Below are positions 17,519 to 25,504 of a DNA stretch of 47,391 nt, piece after piece. Within the stretch, counting starts at the first letter, position 1. Each line of letters opens with the position of its first letter. A program made the position numbers and the translations under genes. The DNA is from Phocaeicola_A sp045545095 (lineage in GTDB: Bacteria > Bacteroidota > Bacteroidia > Bacteroidales > Bacteroidaceae). The stretch is from the NCBI GenBank assembly GCA_045545095.1, contig JAZQAG010000017.1, forward strand, positions 1 through 47,391. The letters run 5' to 3'. The notes below the pieces were generated by a model. The model saw only the letters and a list, made by a program, of their open reading frames with translations. It made no database searches and had not been told where the DNA came from.

Positions 17519-18088
17519 ATGGCTGGCAAAATGTTTGCCGAGCAAGGTATCCGCAAAGTACGCATGGACGATGTTGCCGCAGCTCTCACTATGAGCAAGC
17601 GTACGCTCTATGAAATGTTTGCCGACAAAGAAGAGTTGTTGCTCGAATGTATGAAGGTGAATCAGGAAAAGAAACGCGAGTATGCCGCACAGGTCGCGAC
17701 TACAGCCAATAATGTATTGGAAATAGTGTTCTGTCTCTACCAAAACGGAATGGAGGAGATGAAGAATATACATCCCTCCATGTATCGCGACATCAAGAAA
17801 TACCCGAAAGTGTGTGAATACCTGAATCAACGCAAAGCACAAAGTGCCAATAATTCCAAAGTTTTCTTTGAAACCGGTGTTCGTCAAGGCCTGTTTCGTG
17901 CAGACATCAACTTTGACATTTTCCAGTTCTTGACAGATTTATCGATGAACGGATTCTTGAACAACGATTTGTTGATGGAGCATTGGGCTTTGGCCGATGT
18001 ATTGGACACAATAGTACGAGTAAACATGCGGGGCATCTGTACAGAAAAAGGGCAACGCATGTTGGATGATTTTTTGAAAGAGAAATAA
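17519..18088 (+). CDS. TetR/AcrR family transcriptional regulator (start uncertain)
   Basis: 189 residues from the first ATG (17519). The DNA-binding domain is MFAEQGIRKVRMDDVAAAL, then TMSKRTLYEMFADKEELLLE (helix-turn-helix), with a ligand-binding C-terminus. As first gene of the TolC/adaptor/RND operon it is the probable local repressor of efflux. The start is odd. Coding-like sequence continues upstream in frame (SDKHPYSNQRNRVIT, 17474-17518), which would supply the missing half of helix 1. However, that stretch contains no ATG, GTG or TTG before the in-frame TAG at 17465. Either a non-canonical start is used, a frameshift lies upstream, or the short form with a truncated helix 1 is real. 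Confidence 0.85.
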   Translation: MAGKMFAEQGIRKVRMDDVAAALTMSKRTLYEMFADKEELLLECMKVNQEKKREYAAQVATTANNVLEIVFCLYQNGMEEMKNIHPSMYRDIKKYPKVCEYLNQRKAQSANNSKVFFETGVRQGLFRADINFDIFQFLTDLSMNGFLNNDLLMEHWALADVLDTIVRVNMRGICTEKGQRMLDDFLKEK

Positions 18089-18126
18089 TAGAATAATTAT
18101 AGGATTACAAATTTAAGTAAAGACGT

Positions 18127-19440
18127 ATGAGAAGTAAGAACTGCTTGGCATTGGCGCTGGCCCTGCTGTTGACAGGAGCCGCCTATGCGCAGGAAACGCT
18201 GAATCTGACATTAGACAAGGCGTTGGAAATTGCTTTGGCCGACAATCCTACGATAAAGGTTGCCGACCAGGAGATTGTGTTGAAGAAAGTGGCCAATAAA
18301 GAAGCTTGGATGACTTTGTTGCCCGAATTGAGTGTATCAGGTTCATGGCAATACACCATTAAAGCACCTGAAATGAAGTTGAATGGTATGTCATTTCGCA
18401 TGGGTGATGATGATGTTAGCACTGCTGCTGGTGTAGCAACCCTAAGCCTCCCTATTTTTGCACCTGCCGTGTACAAAAGCATGTCGCTAACAAAGACCGA
18501 TATTTTATTGGCACAAGAGAAAGCTCGTTCTTCTCGCCTCGATTTGATAAACCAAGTAACCAAAGCATATTATCAACTGATGCTTACCCAAGACAGCTAT
18601 GAAGTTTTGAAGCGCAGTTATGCATTAGCGGAAGAAAACTACAATGTTGTAAATTCCCGTTTTGAACAAGGCTTGGTAAGTGAATATGATAAAATCAGTG
18701 CAGAAGTGCAGATGCGCAACGTCAAACCTGCCGTAGTCTCTGCTGAGAACGGTGTACGTTTGTCCAAAATACAATTGAAAGTCTTGATGGGTATTACCGA
18801 GGATATCAATTTGGTAGTGACAGAGAAATTGAATGATTATGAAACAATGGTCTTCACCAATCAATTAGACAACGAAAATTTTGGTTTGGAGAACAACAGC
18901 GTAATGCGCCAATTTAATCTTAACGCAGACCTATTGAAGAAGAATGTCGGTTTAGCTTGGAGTAACTTCATGCCGACATTGGGCATGGCGCTCACAGGAC
19001 AATATCAATCAATGTATAACAATCATTGGAATGTTTTTGACTACAGTTGGGTAGGAAGTTCTCAATTGGTTTTCAGTTTGAGTATCCCTATTTTTAAAGC
19101 CAGCAATTTCACAAAATTGAGAACAGCCCGTTTGCAACGCACTCAATTGGAGTTAAATCGTATAGATACAGAACGCAAACTGAATATGCAGGTAGAAAGT
19201 TACAAGAGCAACATGCAGGCAAGTTCTGAGCAAGTGCTCTCCAACAAGGAAGCCATGAACCAGGCTGACAAGGCCCTCTCTATCTCAAAGAAGCGCTATG
19301 AAGTAGGTGCAGGAACTGTATTAGAGCTTAACAGTTCACAGGTTGCTCTTACTCAGTCCGAATTGACCTATAGCCAATCCATCTATGACTACTTGACAGC
19401 TAAGGCAGACCTTGATTTGGTTCTTGGACGCGAAGAATAA
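18127..19440 (+). CDS. TolC-family outer-membrane efflux channel
   Basis: 437 residues with a signal peptide (NCLALALALLLTGAAYAQ, cleavage near residue 22). Two OEP repeats follow, rich in coiled-coil helices. Examples are LNLTLDKALEIALADNPTIK at the start, then AYYQLMLTQDSYEVLKRSYA, SRFEQGLVSEYDKISAEVQM, KRYEVGAGTVLELNSSQVAL and the terminal SIYDYLTAKADLDLVLGREE. The trimer forms the outer-membrane exit duct of tripartite pumps. It sits 38 nt after the TetR gene and 47 nt before the adaptor gene, in one operon. The substrate is unknown. Confidence 0.92.
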   Translation: MRSKNCLALALALLLTGAAYAQETLNLTLDKALEIALADNPTIKVADQEIVLKKVANKEAWMTLLPELSVSGSWQYTIKAPEMKLNGMSFRMGDDDVSTAAGVATLSLPIFAPAVYKSMSLTKTDILLAQEKARSSRLDLINQVTKAYYQLMLTQDSYEVLKRSYALAEENYNVVNSRFEQGLVSEYDKISAEVQMRNVKPAVVSAENGVRLSKIQLKVLMGITEDINLVVTEKLNDYETMVFTNQLDNENFGLENNSVMRQFNLNADLLKKNVGLAWSNFMPTLGMALTGQYQSMYNNHWNVFDYSWVGSSQLVFSLSIPIFKASNFTKLRTARLQRTQLELNRIDTERKLNMQVESYKSNMQASSEQVLSNKEAMNQADKALSISKKRYEVGAGTVLELNSSQVALTQSELTYSQSIYDYLTAKADLDLVLGREE

Positions 19441-19487
19441 TTAAATAATCCCAGATAAGAAATAAAAAAAGAATATATAAATAAGGT

Positions 19488-20516
19488 ATGAAAATCAATT
19501 TTCAAATGATGGCACTTGCCGCTCTGGTATTGACTGCAAGTGCATGTGGCTCGAAAAGCGAAAGTGAAGCGACAACTGCTCAGACAACACAAACCGAGAA
19601 GCCTAAGGTGAAACTGGCAAAAGTATCAGTACGCCCCGTTGATCAGGTAGCGGAATATACGGCTACCGTTAAAGCGGATGTTGTAAATAAGATTGCTCCC
19701 TCAACCCCCGTACGTATCAAACGTATTTTGGTGGAAGTGGGTGACCGCGTAAGCAAAGGTCAGAAACTCGTAGAGATGGACGATGTTAACTCAACTTCAT
19801 TGAAATATGACCTCGACAACATGGAAACAGAGTTCAAACGTATTGACGAGCTCTATAAAGTAGGCGGTGTATCCAAATCAAATTGGGACGCTATGCGCAC
19901 CAACCTTGACAAGTTGCGCCGTTCGTATGCCAACATGATAGAAAACACTCAATTGGTTTCTCCCATCAATGGTATCGTTACTGCTCGCAACTACGACAAT
20001 GGCGACCTGTATAGCGGTGCAAGCCCTGTATTGGTAGTTGAGCAGATTTCACCCGTAAAATTGATGGTGAACGTATCAGAGAATAACTTCCCCAAAGTAA
20101 AGAAGGGCGATAAAGTAACTATCAAACTTGATGTATATGGCGATGAGGAATTCACTGGTGTGGTTGATCTTATCTATCCTACCATCGATGCAGCTACCCG
20201 TACTTTCCCCGTGGAGGTGAAGGTGGCCAATGCCAATCAACGCATCCGTCCGGGTATGTTTGCTCGCGTTATCATGAACTTCGGTACAGCAGACCACGTG
20301 GTTGTGCCCGATATGGCCGTAGTGAAGCAAGCTGGTTCAGGCGACCGTTACGTATATGTATATGAGAATGGCAAGGTATCTTATAATAAGGTACAACTTG
20401 GCCGTCGCATGGATACCGAATATGAGTTACTTTCAGGTGTGCCCAACAACTCTCAAGTAGTAATTGCCGGCCAAAAGGCACTGTTGAACGGCATGGAGGT
20501 GACTGTAGAGAAATAA
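19488..20516 (+). CDS. RND efflux periplasmic adaptor (membrane fusion lipoprotein)
   Basis: 342 residues. A lipoprotein signal peptide ends in the lipobox LTASAC, with Cys20 as the acylated residue, followed by a Ser/Thr/Glu-rich linker. The HlyD/AcrA-type core shows the lipoyl half-motif PVRIKRILVEVGDRVSKGQK and a short helical hairpin (YDLDNMETEFKRIDELYKVG). The second lipoyl half is QLVSPINGIVTARNYDNGDL, and beta-barrel and membrane-proximal domains follow. It joins the RND pump to the TolC channel. The order outer-membrane channel, adaptor, pump is common in Bacteroidetes. Confidence 0.92.
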   Translation: MKINFQMMALAALVLTASACGSKSESEATTAQTTQTEKPKVKLAKVSVRPVDQVAEYTATVKADVVNKIAPSTPVRIKRILVEVGDRVSKGQKLVEMDDVNSTSLKYDLDNMETEFKRIDELYKVGGVSKSNWDAMRTNLDKLRRSYANMIENTQLVSPINGIVTARNYDNGDLYSGASPVLVVEQISPVKLMVNVSENNFPKVKKGDKVTIKLDVYGDEEFTGVVDLIYPTIDAATRTFPVEVKVANANQRIRPGMFARVIMNFGTADHVVVPDMAVVKQAGSGDRYVYVYENGKVSYNKVQLGRRMDTEYELLSGVPNNSQVVIAGQKALLNGMEVTVEK

Positions 20517-20545
20517 ATTTTTAATGTGGCAATATGCCAACGTGT

Positions 20546-20628
20546 TAATGTGCCAATGACCATGCGGCGTGATCATTAGCAAATTGACATAAGCATAGTC
20601 ATTAGCACATTAGCAGATTGGCACATTA
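20546..20628. repeat. Intergenic repeat with inverted TAATGTGCCAAT words
   Basis: TAATGTGCCAAT (20546-20557) is exactly inverted at 20617-20628. Intervening sequence repeats ATTAGCA/CATTAGCA words at short intervals. It fills most of the 131-bp gap between the adaptor and pump genes. It resembles dispersed Bacteroides intergenic repeats and might attenuate readthrough inside the operon; no function is shown. Confidence 0.45.
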
Positions 20629-20647
20629 GCAAATTAAATAGAATATT

Positions 20648-23600
20648 ATGAGTTTATACGAAGGAGCGGTTAAAAAACCGATTATGACCACGCTCTGCTT
20701 TGTAGCAGTAGCCATCTTTGGTCTCTTTTCATTATCGAAACTCCCCATCGACTTGATGCCGGATATCGAAACAAACACCATCATGGTGATGACGTCATAT
20801 CCCGGTGCCAGCGCCGAGGATATCGAAAACAACGTGACCCGTCCGTTGGAAAACACGCTGAATTCCGTGGAGTACCTGAAACATATTACTTCCAAGTCTT
20901 CCGAAAATATTTCAGTTGTAACCCTAGAATTTGAGTTTGGCCACGACATCGATGTGCTTACCAATGATGTACGCGACAAGTTGGATATGGTGACTTCAGC
21001 TCTTCCTGATGAAGTGAACAATCCTATTATTTTCAAGTTCAGCGCCGACATGATGCCTATCCTCCTCCTTTCAGTACAGGCAGAGGAAAGTCAAGCAGCC
21101 CTTTACAAAATATTAGATGATAACGTAGCCAACCCCTTGGCACGTATCCCAGGTGTAGGTTCTGTGTCTATTGCCGGTGCTCCTCAGCGTGAAGTGAACG
21201 TATATTGCGACCCCAATCGTTTAGAGGCTTACGGATTGACCGTGGAGGCTATCAGTGCCCTTATCGGTGCTGAAAACCGCAATATTCCCGGTGGTTCGTT
21301 TGATATTGGTAACTCTACCTACTCACTCCGTGTGGAAGGAGAGTTTGTAGATCCGAAGGAGATGGAGAACTTGGTGGTTGGTAGCCGTAATGGTGCTAAC
21401 ATCTACTTGCGCGATGTTGCCCGTGTGGTTGACGGATTGCAAGAGCGTGCCCAGAAAACCTTTACCAACGGTAAGCAGGGTGCGATGATTATCGTGCAGA
21501 AGCAGTCGGGAGGTAACTCTGTGGCCATTTCACAAGCCGTAATGGATCAGTTGCCCGATTTGCAAAAGCGTCTTCCCAGCGACGTGAAATTGGGTATCAT
21601 TGTGAACACTTCTGACAACATTCAGAATACCATCGATTCATTGGTTGAGACCATCTGCTACGCCATGCTGTTCGTGGTGTTGGTGGTGTTCGTCTTCTTG
21701 GGCCGTTGGCGTGCTACGGTGATTATCTGTATTACCATTCCTCTTTCATTGATTGCTTCGTTCATCTACCTGGCTATTACAGGTGGTTCGTTGAACATCA
21801 TCTCCATGTCGTGTCTCTCTATCGCAATCGGTAATGTGGTTGACGATGCCATTGTGGTGTTGGAGAACGTCACCACCCACATCGAGCGTGGATCTGATCC
21901 CAAACAAGCGGCTATCCACGGTACCAACGAGGTGGCTATCTCCGTTATTGCTTCTACGTTGACCATGATTGCCGTATTCTTCCCCTTGACTATGGTAACC
22001 GGTATGGCAGGAGTACTCTTCGAGCAATTGGGTTGGATGATGTGTGTGATTATGACCGTGTCAACCATCGCCGCATTGAGTTTTACTCCGATGATGTGCT
22101 CTCAAATGCTTCGTCTACAGAAAAAGCCTAGCAAATTGTTCCTATACCTTTATAAGCCTGTTGAGCGCACATTAGATAAATTGGATGATTGGTACAAGCG
22201 CCGTATTTATTGGGCAACACGCCACCGTAAAACAACTATTTCAAGTTGTGTCATTCTGTTTATTATCAGTTGTCTGTGTGCTAGCAACATTGGTACGGAA
22301 TTCTTCCCCTCACAGGATAGTGGACGTGCTTCTGTAAAACTCTATCTACCTATTGGCACCCGTGTTGAACACGCCCAACGACTGGCAGAGGAATTAGCGA
22401 ACAAGTGGATTGCCCGTTATGGTGATGATTTGCGTGCATGCAACTTCACAGTAGGTCAGGCAGACTCAGACAACACCTTCGCCTCTATGCAAGAGAACGG
22501 TTCACACATCATTTCTTTCAACATTGGTCTCGTCAGTGTGACCGAGCGTGAAAAACGTTTGGAAGATATATGCGAGGAAATGCGTGAAGATCTGAAGGGT
22601 TATCCCGAATTCGACCGTACCCAAGTAACGATGGGTGCCGGAGGTATGGGCGGACAATCAACAGCCGACTTTGAGGTTTATGGCTACGACTTCACCATCA
22701 CCGACAGTATTTCACAACAGTTGAAGCGCGAATTGTTAAAGATCAACGGTGTATCCGAGGTAAATATCAGCCGTCAGGATTACCAGCCCGAATATCAAGT
22801 TGATTTCGACCGCGAAAAATTGGCAATGCATGGATTGAACTTGGCTACAGCAGCCACTTATCTGCGTAACCGAGTAAATGGTAGTACCGCATCATATTTC
22901 CGCGAAGATGGTGACGAGTACGATATCATCGTACGTTATGCCCCAGAATTCCGCACTAGTATAGAAGATTTGGAAAACATCCTCATCTACAATAATGGTG
23001 GCAAGGCGATTCGTGTAAAAGATGTAGGTCAAGTTGTAGAACGTCAAAATCCTCCTACAATCGAACGTAAGGACCGTGAACGTATTGTGACCGTATCAGC
23101 AGTAATCTCTGGCGCACCCCTTGGCGATGTGGTAACAGCTGGTGAAGCTGTTATCGGCCAAATGGACCTCCCCAGTGGCATCAACATCCAAATTTCAGGC
23201 TCATACGAAGACCAACAGGAATCGTTTGCCGACCTCGGCACATTAGGTGTCCTCATCATCATACTTGTATTCATCGTAATGGCTGCCCAGTTTGAGTCGT
23301 TGACCTATCCGTTTATCATCATGTTCTCCGTACCTTTCGCCTTCAGTGGTGTATTGCTGGCTTTGTGGCTGACAGGTACCAACTTGAACGTGATGAGTAT
23401 GTTGGGAGGTATCATGTTGATTGGTATCGTAGTGAAAAACGGTATCGTACTCATCGACTACACCATGCTTTGTCGCGAACGCGGTATGGCTGTGCTCAAT
23501 GCCGTAGTTACGGCAGGCCGTAGCCGTCTACGCCCTGTATTGATGACTACCCTTACCACCATCCTCGGTATGGTACCTATGGCCGTTAGTACAGGTGAAG

Positions 23601-23827
23601 GTGCCGAGATGTGGCGTCCCTTGGGTATTTCCGTTATCGGTGGTCTGACCATATCAACCATCCTTACGTTGATTCTCGTACCCGTACTTTATTGTTCATT
23701 TGCTGGTGTGGGTATCAAGCGTCAGCGTCGCCAGCTCCGTAAGGCTCGCGCATTGAACGAGTACTATCAGAGCCATAAGGATAAGATGACCAAAAAGGCC
23801 AAGACAGATAATTTAATTAAGAACTAA
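20648..23827 (+). CDS. RND multidrug efflux pump (HAE1 family)
   Basis: 1059 residues, with the 12-helix duplicated topology of AcrB-type inner-membrane pumps. The N-terminal helix begins after VKKPIMTTLCFVAVAIFGLF, followed by the porter loop LPIDLMPDIETNTIMVMTSY and PGASAEDIENNVTRPLENTL. The proton-relay aspartate pair is in TM4 (SIAIGNVVDDAIVVLENV, near residue 400). The second half has AQFESLTYPFIIMFSVP and GIMLIGIVVKNGIVLIDY. It would export hydrophobic or amphiphilic compounds using the proton gradient. The last ~35 residues form a basic cytoplasmic tail. Confidence 0.95.
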   Translation: MSLYEGAVKKPIMTTLCFVAVAIFGLFSLSKLPIDLMPDIETNTIMVMTSYPGASAEDIENNVTRPLENTLNSVEYLKHITSKSSENISVVTLEFEFGHDIDVLTNDVRDKLDMVTSALPDEVNNPIIFKFSADMMPILLLSVQAEESQAALYKILDDNVANPLARIPGVGSVSIAGAPQREVNVYCDPNRLEAYGLTVEAISALIGAENRNIPGGSFDIGNSTYSLRVEGEFVDPKEMENLVVGSRNGANIYLRDVARVVDGLQERAQKTFTNGKQGAMIIVQKQSGGNSVAISQAVMDQLPDLQKRLPSDVKLGIIVNTSDNIQNTIDSLVETICYAMLFVVLVVFVFLGRWRATVIICITIPLSLIASFIYLAITGGSLNIISMSCLSIAIGNVVDDAIVVLENVTTHIERGSDPKQAAIHGTNEVAISVIASTLTMIAVFFPLTMVTGMAGVLFEQLGWMMCVIMTVSTIAALSFTPMMCSQMLRLQKKPSKLFLYLYKPVERTLDKLDDWYKRRIYWATRHRKTTISSCVILFIISCLCASNIGTEFFPSQDSGRASVKLYLPIGTRVEHAQRLAEELANKWIARYGDDLRACNFTVGQADSDNTFASMQENGSHIISFNIGLVSVTEREKRLEDICEEMREDLKGYPEFDRTQVTMGAGGMGGQSTADFEVYGYDFTITDSISQQLKRELLKINGVSEVNISRQDYQPEYQVDFDREKLAMHGLNLATAATYLRNRVNGSTASYFREDGDEYDIIVRYAPEFRTSIEDLENILIYNNGGKAIRVKDVGQVVERQNPPTIERKDRERIVTVSAVISGAPLGDVVTAGEAVIGQMDLPSGINIQISGSYEDQQESFADLGTLGVLIIILVFIVMAAQFESLTYPFIIMFSVPFAFSGVLLALWLTGTNLNVMSMLGGIMLIGIVVKNGIVLIDYTMLCRERGMAVLNAVVTAGRSRLRPVLMTTLTTILGMVPMAVSTGEGAEMWRPLGISVIGGLTISTILTLILVPVLYCSFAGVGIKRQRRQLRKARALNEYYQSHKDKMTKKAKTDNLIKN

Positions 23828-23834
23828 ATCAGTT

Positions 23835-23886
23835 ACAAGCTACGAGTTACGAGTGATGAGTCCTGTACTGCATACTCGTAGCTTGT
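23835..23886. repeat. Palindromic repeat (ACAAGCTACGAGT)
   Basis: ACAAGCTACGAGT at 23835-23847 is perfectly inverted at 23874-23886 (13 bp) with a 26-nt loop. It belongs to the same word family as the element at 12789-12859. It sits between the RND pump and its PII-like companion, so it could reduce expression of the distal gene. Confidence 0.55.
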
Positions 23887-23912
23887 AGCTTATCACTCAT
23901 AACTTAAAGAAC

Positions 23913-24206
23913 ATGAAATCAGTATTTATCGCATACGACCAAGCTTTCCACGAGCGCATCATTGCCGTGCTCGACCGTCTCAATTGCCGTGGATTCAGCC
24001 ATTTCCACGAAGTGCAAGGCCGTGGTAGCAAGACTGGCGAACCTCACTACGGTAGCCACGCATGGCCCAGCATGTGTTCAGCCATCATTACTATTGTTGA
24101 AGACCAGCGTGTAAAACCGCTCCTCGAAGCCCTTCATGCTATGGACAAAGAGACAGAGATGCTCGGTCTCCGTGCATTCGTTTGGAACATAGAGGATAGC
24201 ATTTGA
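23913..24206 (+). CDS. PII-like, PG0541-family transporter-associated protein
   Basis: 97 residues with a ferredoxin-like alternation typical of PII-type proteins: MKSVFIAYDQAFHERIIAVL, then DRLNCRGFSHFHEVQGRG, a GSHAWPSMCSAIITIVED strand and a final helix-strand. Proteins of this kind are encoded beside RND efflux genes in Bacteroidetes (PG0541 family). PII-fold proteins bind small ligands and often modulate transporters. Ligand and target are unknown here. It lies 85 bp after the pump gene, behind a palindrome and ahead of a strong terminator, so it is probably the last gene of the efflux operon. Confidence 0.8.
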   Translation: MKSVFIAYDQAFHERIIAVLDRLNCRGFSHFHEVQGRGSKTGEPHYGSHAWPSMCSAIITIVEDQRVKPLLEALHAMDKETEMLGLRAFVWNIEDSI

Positions 24207-24223
24207 CATTCTTCAGTTTAATA

Positions 24224-24272
24224 ATTTAGGCACGGTCTTTCGCTTAGTCAAGCAGAAAGACCGTGCCTAAAT
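24224..24272. terminator. Strong bidirectional terminator
   Basis: ATTTAGGCACGGTCTTTC (24224-24241) is perfectly complementary to 24255-24272: an 18-bp stem with a 13-nt loop. It separates the efflux operon (+) from the convergent acyltransferase gene (-). Confidence 0.85.
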
Positions 24273-24298
24273 CATTTATAAGTCAGAACAGTTCAGGA

Positions 24299-24862
24299 TC
24301 AATCAATATTTCCTACAGTGAAATTTTCTGGGTGCTTTCCTTTAAAGTCCTTAAGATAGAGTTTTATTTCACGTAGATCACGTTCCAAATCACCAGTAGG
24401 CATTACCTCTTTTTCTGCCGTAATAAGTTTACGTTCATAATCAATGCCTATGATAACAATGGGAACACCTGCACGTAATGCAATATGATAAAATCCTTTT
24501 TTCCAATTGGGATTAGCCTTACGAGTACCTTCGGGAGTAATTGCCAAATGAAACGTTTTACTGTTTTTACAAGCCTCCACCATTTGTTCCACTAACGAAG
24601 TACGCTTTCCACGATCCACAGCTATTCCCCCAACCCACCGAAAGAATACGCCAAGCGGCCAAAAGAACCACTCTTTTTTCATCATAAATTGGGTTTCACG
24701 GCCAATGGCTGCATAAAACAATTTACCGTAAAACAAATCCCAATTACTTGTATGGGGACCACAGCATATGACATATTTGTCATAATCTGGAACTGTAACA
24801 CGCGTTTTCCACCCCAATACCTTATAATATAACCACGCGCAAGCCTTCTGTTTCAAACTCAT
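24299..24862 (-). CDS. PlsC-like lysophospholipid acyltransferase
   Basis: 187 residues, shorter than classical PlsC (~240). The acyltransferase signature CCGPHTSNWDLF contains the catalytic HX4D (HTSNWD). FRWVGGIAVDRG is the second block and ITPEGTRKANPNWKKGFYHI carries the PEGTR motif. The rest reads GVPIVIIGIDYERK. Such enzymes acylate lysophosphatidic acid or related lipids at the inner membrane; the acceptor cannot be read from sequence. The start codon lies one base after the stop codon of the upstream small gene, suggesting translational coupling. Confidence 0.85.
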   Translation of the reverse strand: MSLKQKACAWLYYKVLGWKTRVTVPDYDKYVICCGPHTSNWDLFYGKLFYAAIGRETQFMMKKEWFFWPLGVFFRWVGGIAVDRGKRTSLVEQMVEACKNSKTFHLAITPEGTRKANPNWKKGFYHIALRAGVPIVIIGIDYERKLITAEKEVMPTGDLERDLREIKLYLKDFKGKHPENFTVGNID

Positions 24863-24863
24863 A

Positions 24864-25133
24864 TCAATGCAGATTGGTTATTTCTTCAATGACAGCATTT
24901 ACTTCTGTCTGAAAATCATGTCTCAAAGCACGATAGAATCCCTTCACATTTCCAGGTTGGGTATGGCTGATTCGACTTACAATATCATTCTGCAGATTCA
25001 GAATACGAGTCAGCAACACATCCAATTTTTCCTGTTCTATTTGCGGAAACAGTTTCGATACGACAAGACATTCACAAAACAGTTCACCTACAATATAATT
25101 CACTCTCTTTTTCAATATTCTTCTCTTTGCCAT
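24864..25133 (-). CDS. Small helical protein of unknown function
   Basis: 89 residues from the ATG at 25133 (MAKRRILKKRVNYIVGEL). The open frame extends to 25169, but this ATG follows the predicted promoter (-7 at 25188-25181) at a sensible distance and starts a basic amphipathic helix. The protein is almost entirely helical (LFPQIEQEKLDVLLTRIL, FYRALRHDFQTEVNAVIEEI), soluble, and has no catalytic motif I recognise. It is the first gene of a two-gene operon with the acyltransferase. The function is not assignable. Confidence 0.7.
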   Translation of the reverse strand: MAKRRILKKRVNYIVGELFCECLVVSKLFPQIEQEKLDVLLTRILNLQNDIVSRISHTQPGNVKGFYRALRHDFQTEVNAVIEEITNLH

Positions 25134-25180
25134 AGCTGTTATTTTTATGAGATTTACAATACGAATCATTTTTCTCTGGC

Positions 25181-25188
25181 CAAAGATA
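25181..25188 (-). promoter_or_regulatory. -7 element for the small-protein/acyltransferase operon
   Basis: TATCTTTG on the minus strand (25188-25181), about 48 nt before the ATG at 25133. No TTG is found at the -33 position. Confidence 0.45.
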
Positions 25189-25294
25189 CACTATTTTATC
25201 GGATATTAAAGGAAAAAAGTAACATAATTTCCTCCATTTACACCATTATGCGAAAAAAAATGTCTTAATTCTATTCCATTTCAATTTTATATTG

Positions 25295-25302
25295 TACTTT
25301 TG
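25295..25302 (+). promoter_or_regulatory. -7 element of the aromatic amino acid operon
   Basis: TACTTTTG at 25295-25302 matches the -7 consensus. The -33 region lacks a clear TTG. Transcription from about 25309 would place the leader-peptide ATG (25331) some 20 nt into the transcript, as expected for an attenuator leader. Confidence 0.55.
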
Positions 25303-25330
25303 CAACATAATAAAGCCAAAGAATAGAAAT

Positions 25331-25429
25331 ATGAAAGCCATGTGCCATACATTCTTTTACTTCTTCTTTTATTACTTTTACTTTAGCAATGAAGTGAAGC
25401 GGGAGGTTGTATGTGTACCTTACAAATAA
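25331..25429 (+). CDS. Phe/Tyr-rich leader peptide of the aromatic operon attenuator
   Basis: A 32-residue frame, ATG at 25331 and TAA at 25427. After MKAMCHT it encodes eleven consecutive aromatic residues, FFYFFFYYFYF (codons 25352-25384): seven Phe and four Tyr. The end is SNEVKREVVCVPYK. Such a run is the hallmark of leader peptides that sense charged tRNA, like E. coli pheL and trpL. Here low Phe-tRNA or Tyr-tRNA would stall the ribosome in the run. The next genes are the pheA operon and a matching terminator/antiterminator lies just downstream. The peptide itself probably has no other function. It is too short for routine gene calling. Confidence 0.88.
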   Translation: MKAMCHTFFYFFFYYFYFSNEVKREVVCVPYK

Positions 25430-25487
25430 ATGAAACAAGTTTTTGATATGACATCCCGCTTTTCCTGATGGAAGTGCGGGATTTTTA
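25397..25487 (+). terminator. Attenuator terminator with competing antiterminator
   Basis: The terminator stem is 25453-25465 with 25470-25482 (ATCCCGC...GCGGGAT outer part, TTCC/GGAA inner part, one T-T mismatch), followed by a U tract from 25482. An alternative stem forms between AAGCGGGA (25397-25404, inside the leader peptide frame) and TCCCGCTT (25454-25461). It uses the 5' arm of the terminator, so the two structures exclude each other. A ribosome stalled in the Phe/Tyr run would leave 25397-25404 free, favouring the antiterminator and read-through into pheA. Confidence 0.82.
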
Positions 25488-25504
25488 TTAGACAAAACCA
25501 GAAT

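Noticed and set aside
17447..17887. 146-codon minus-strand frame over the TetR gene
   Set aside because: Antisense shadow of a gene with clear TetR motifs, and it crosses the operon promoter direction.
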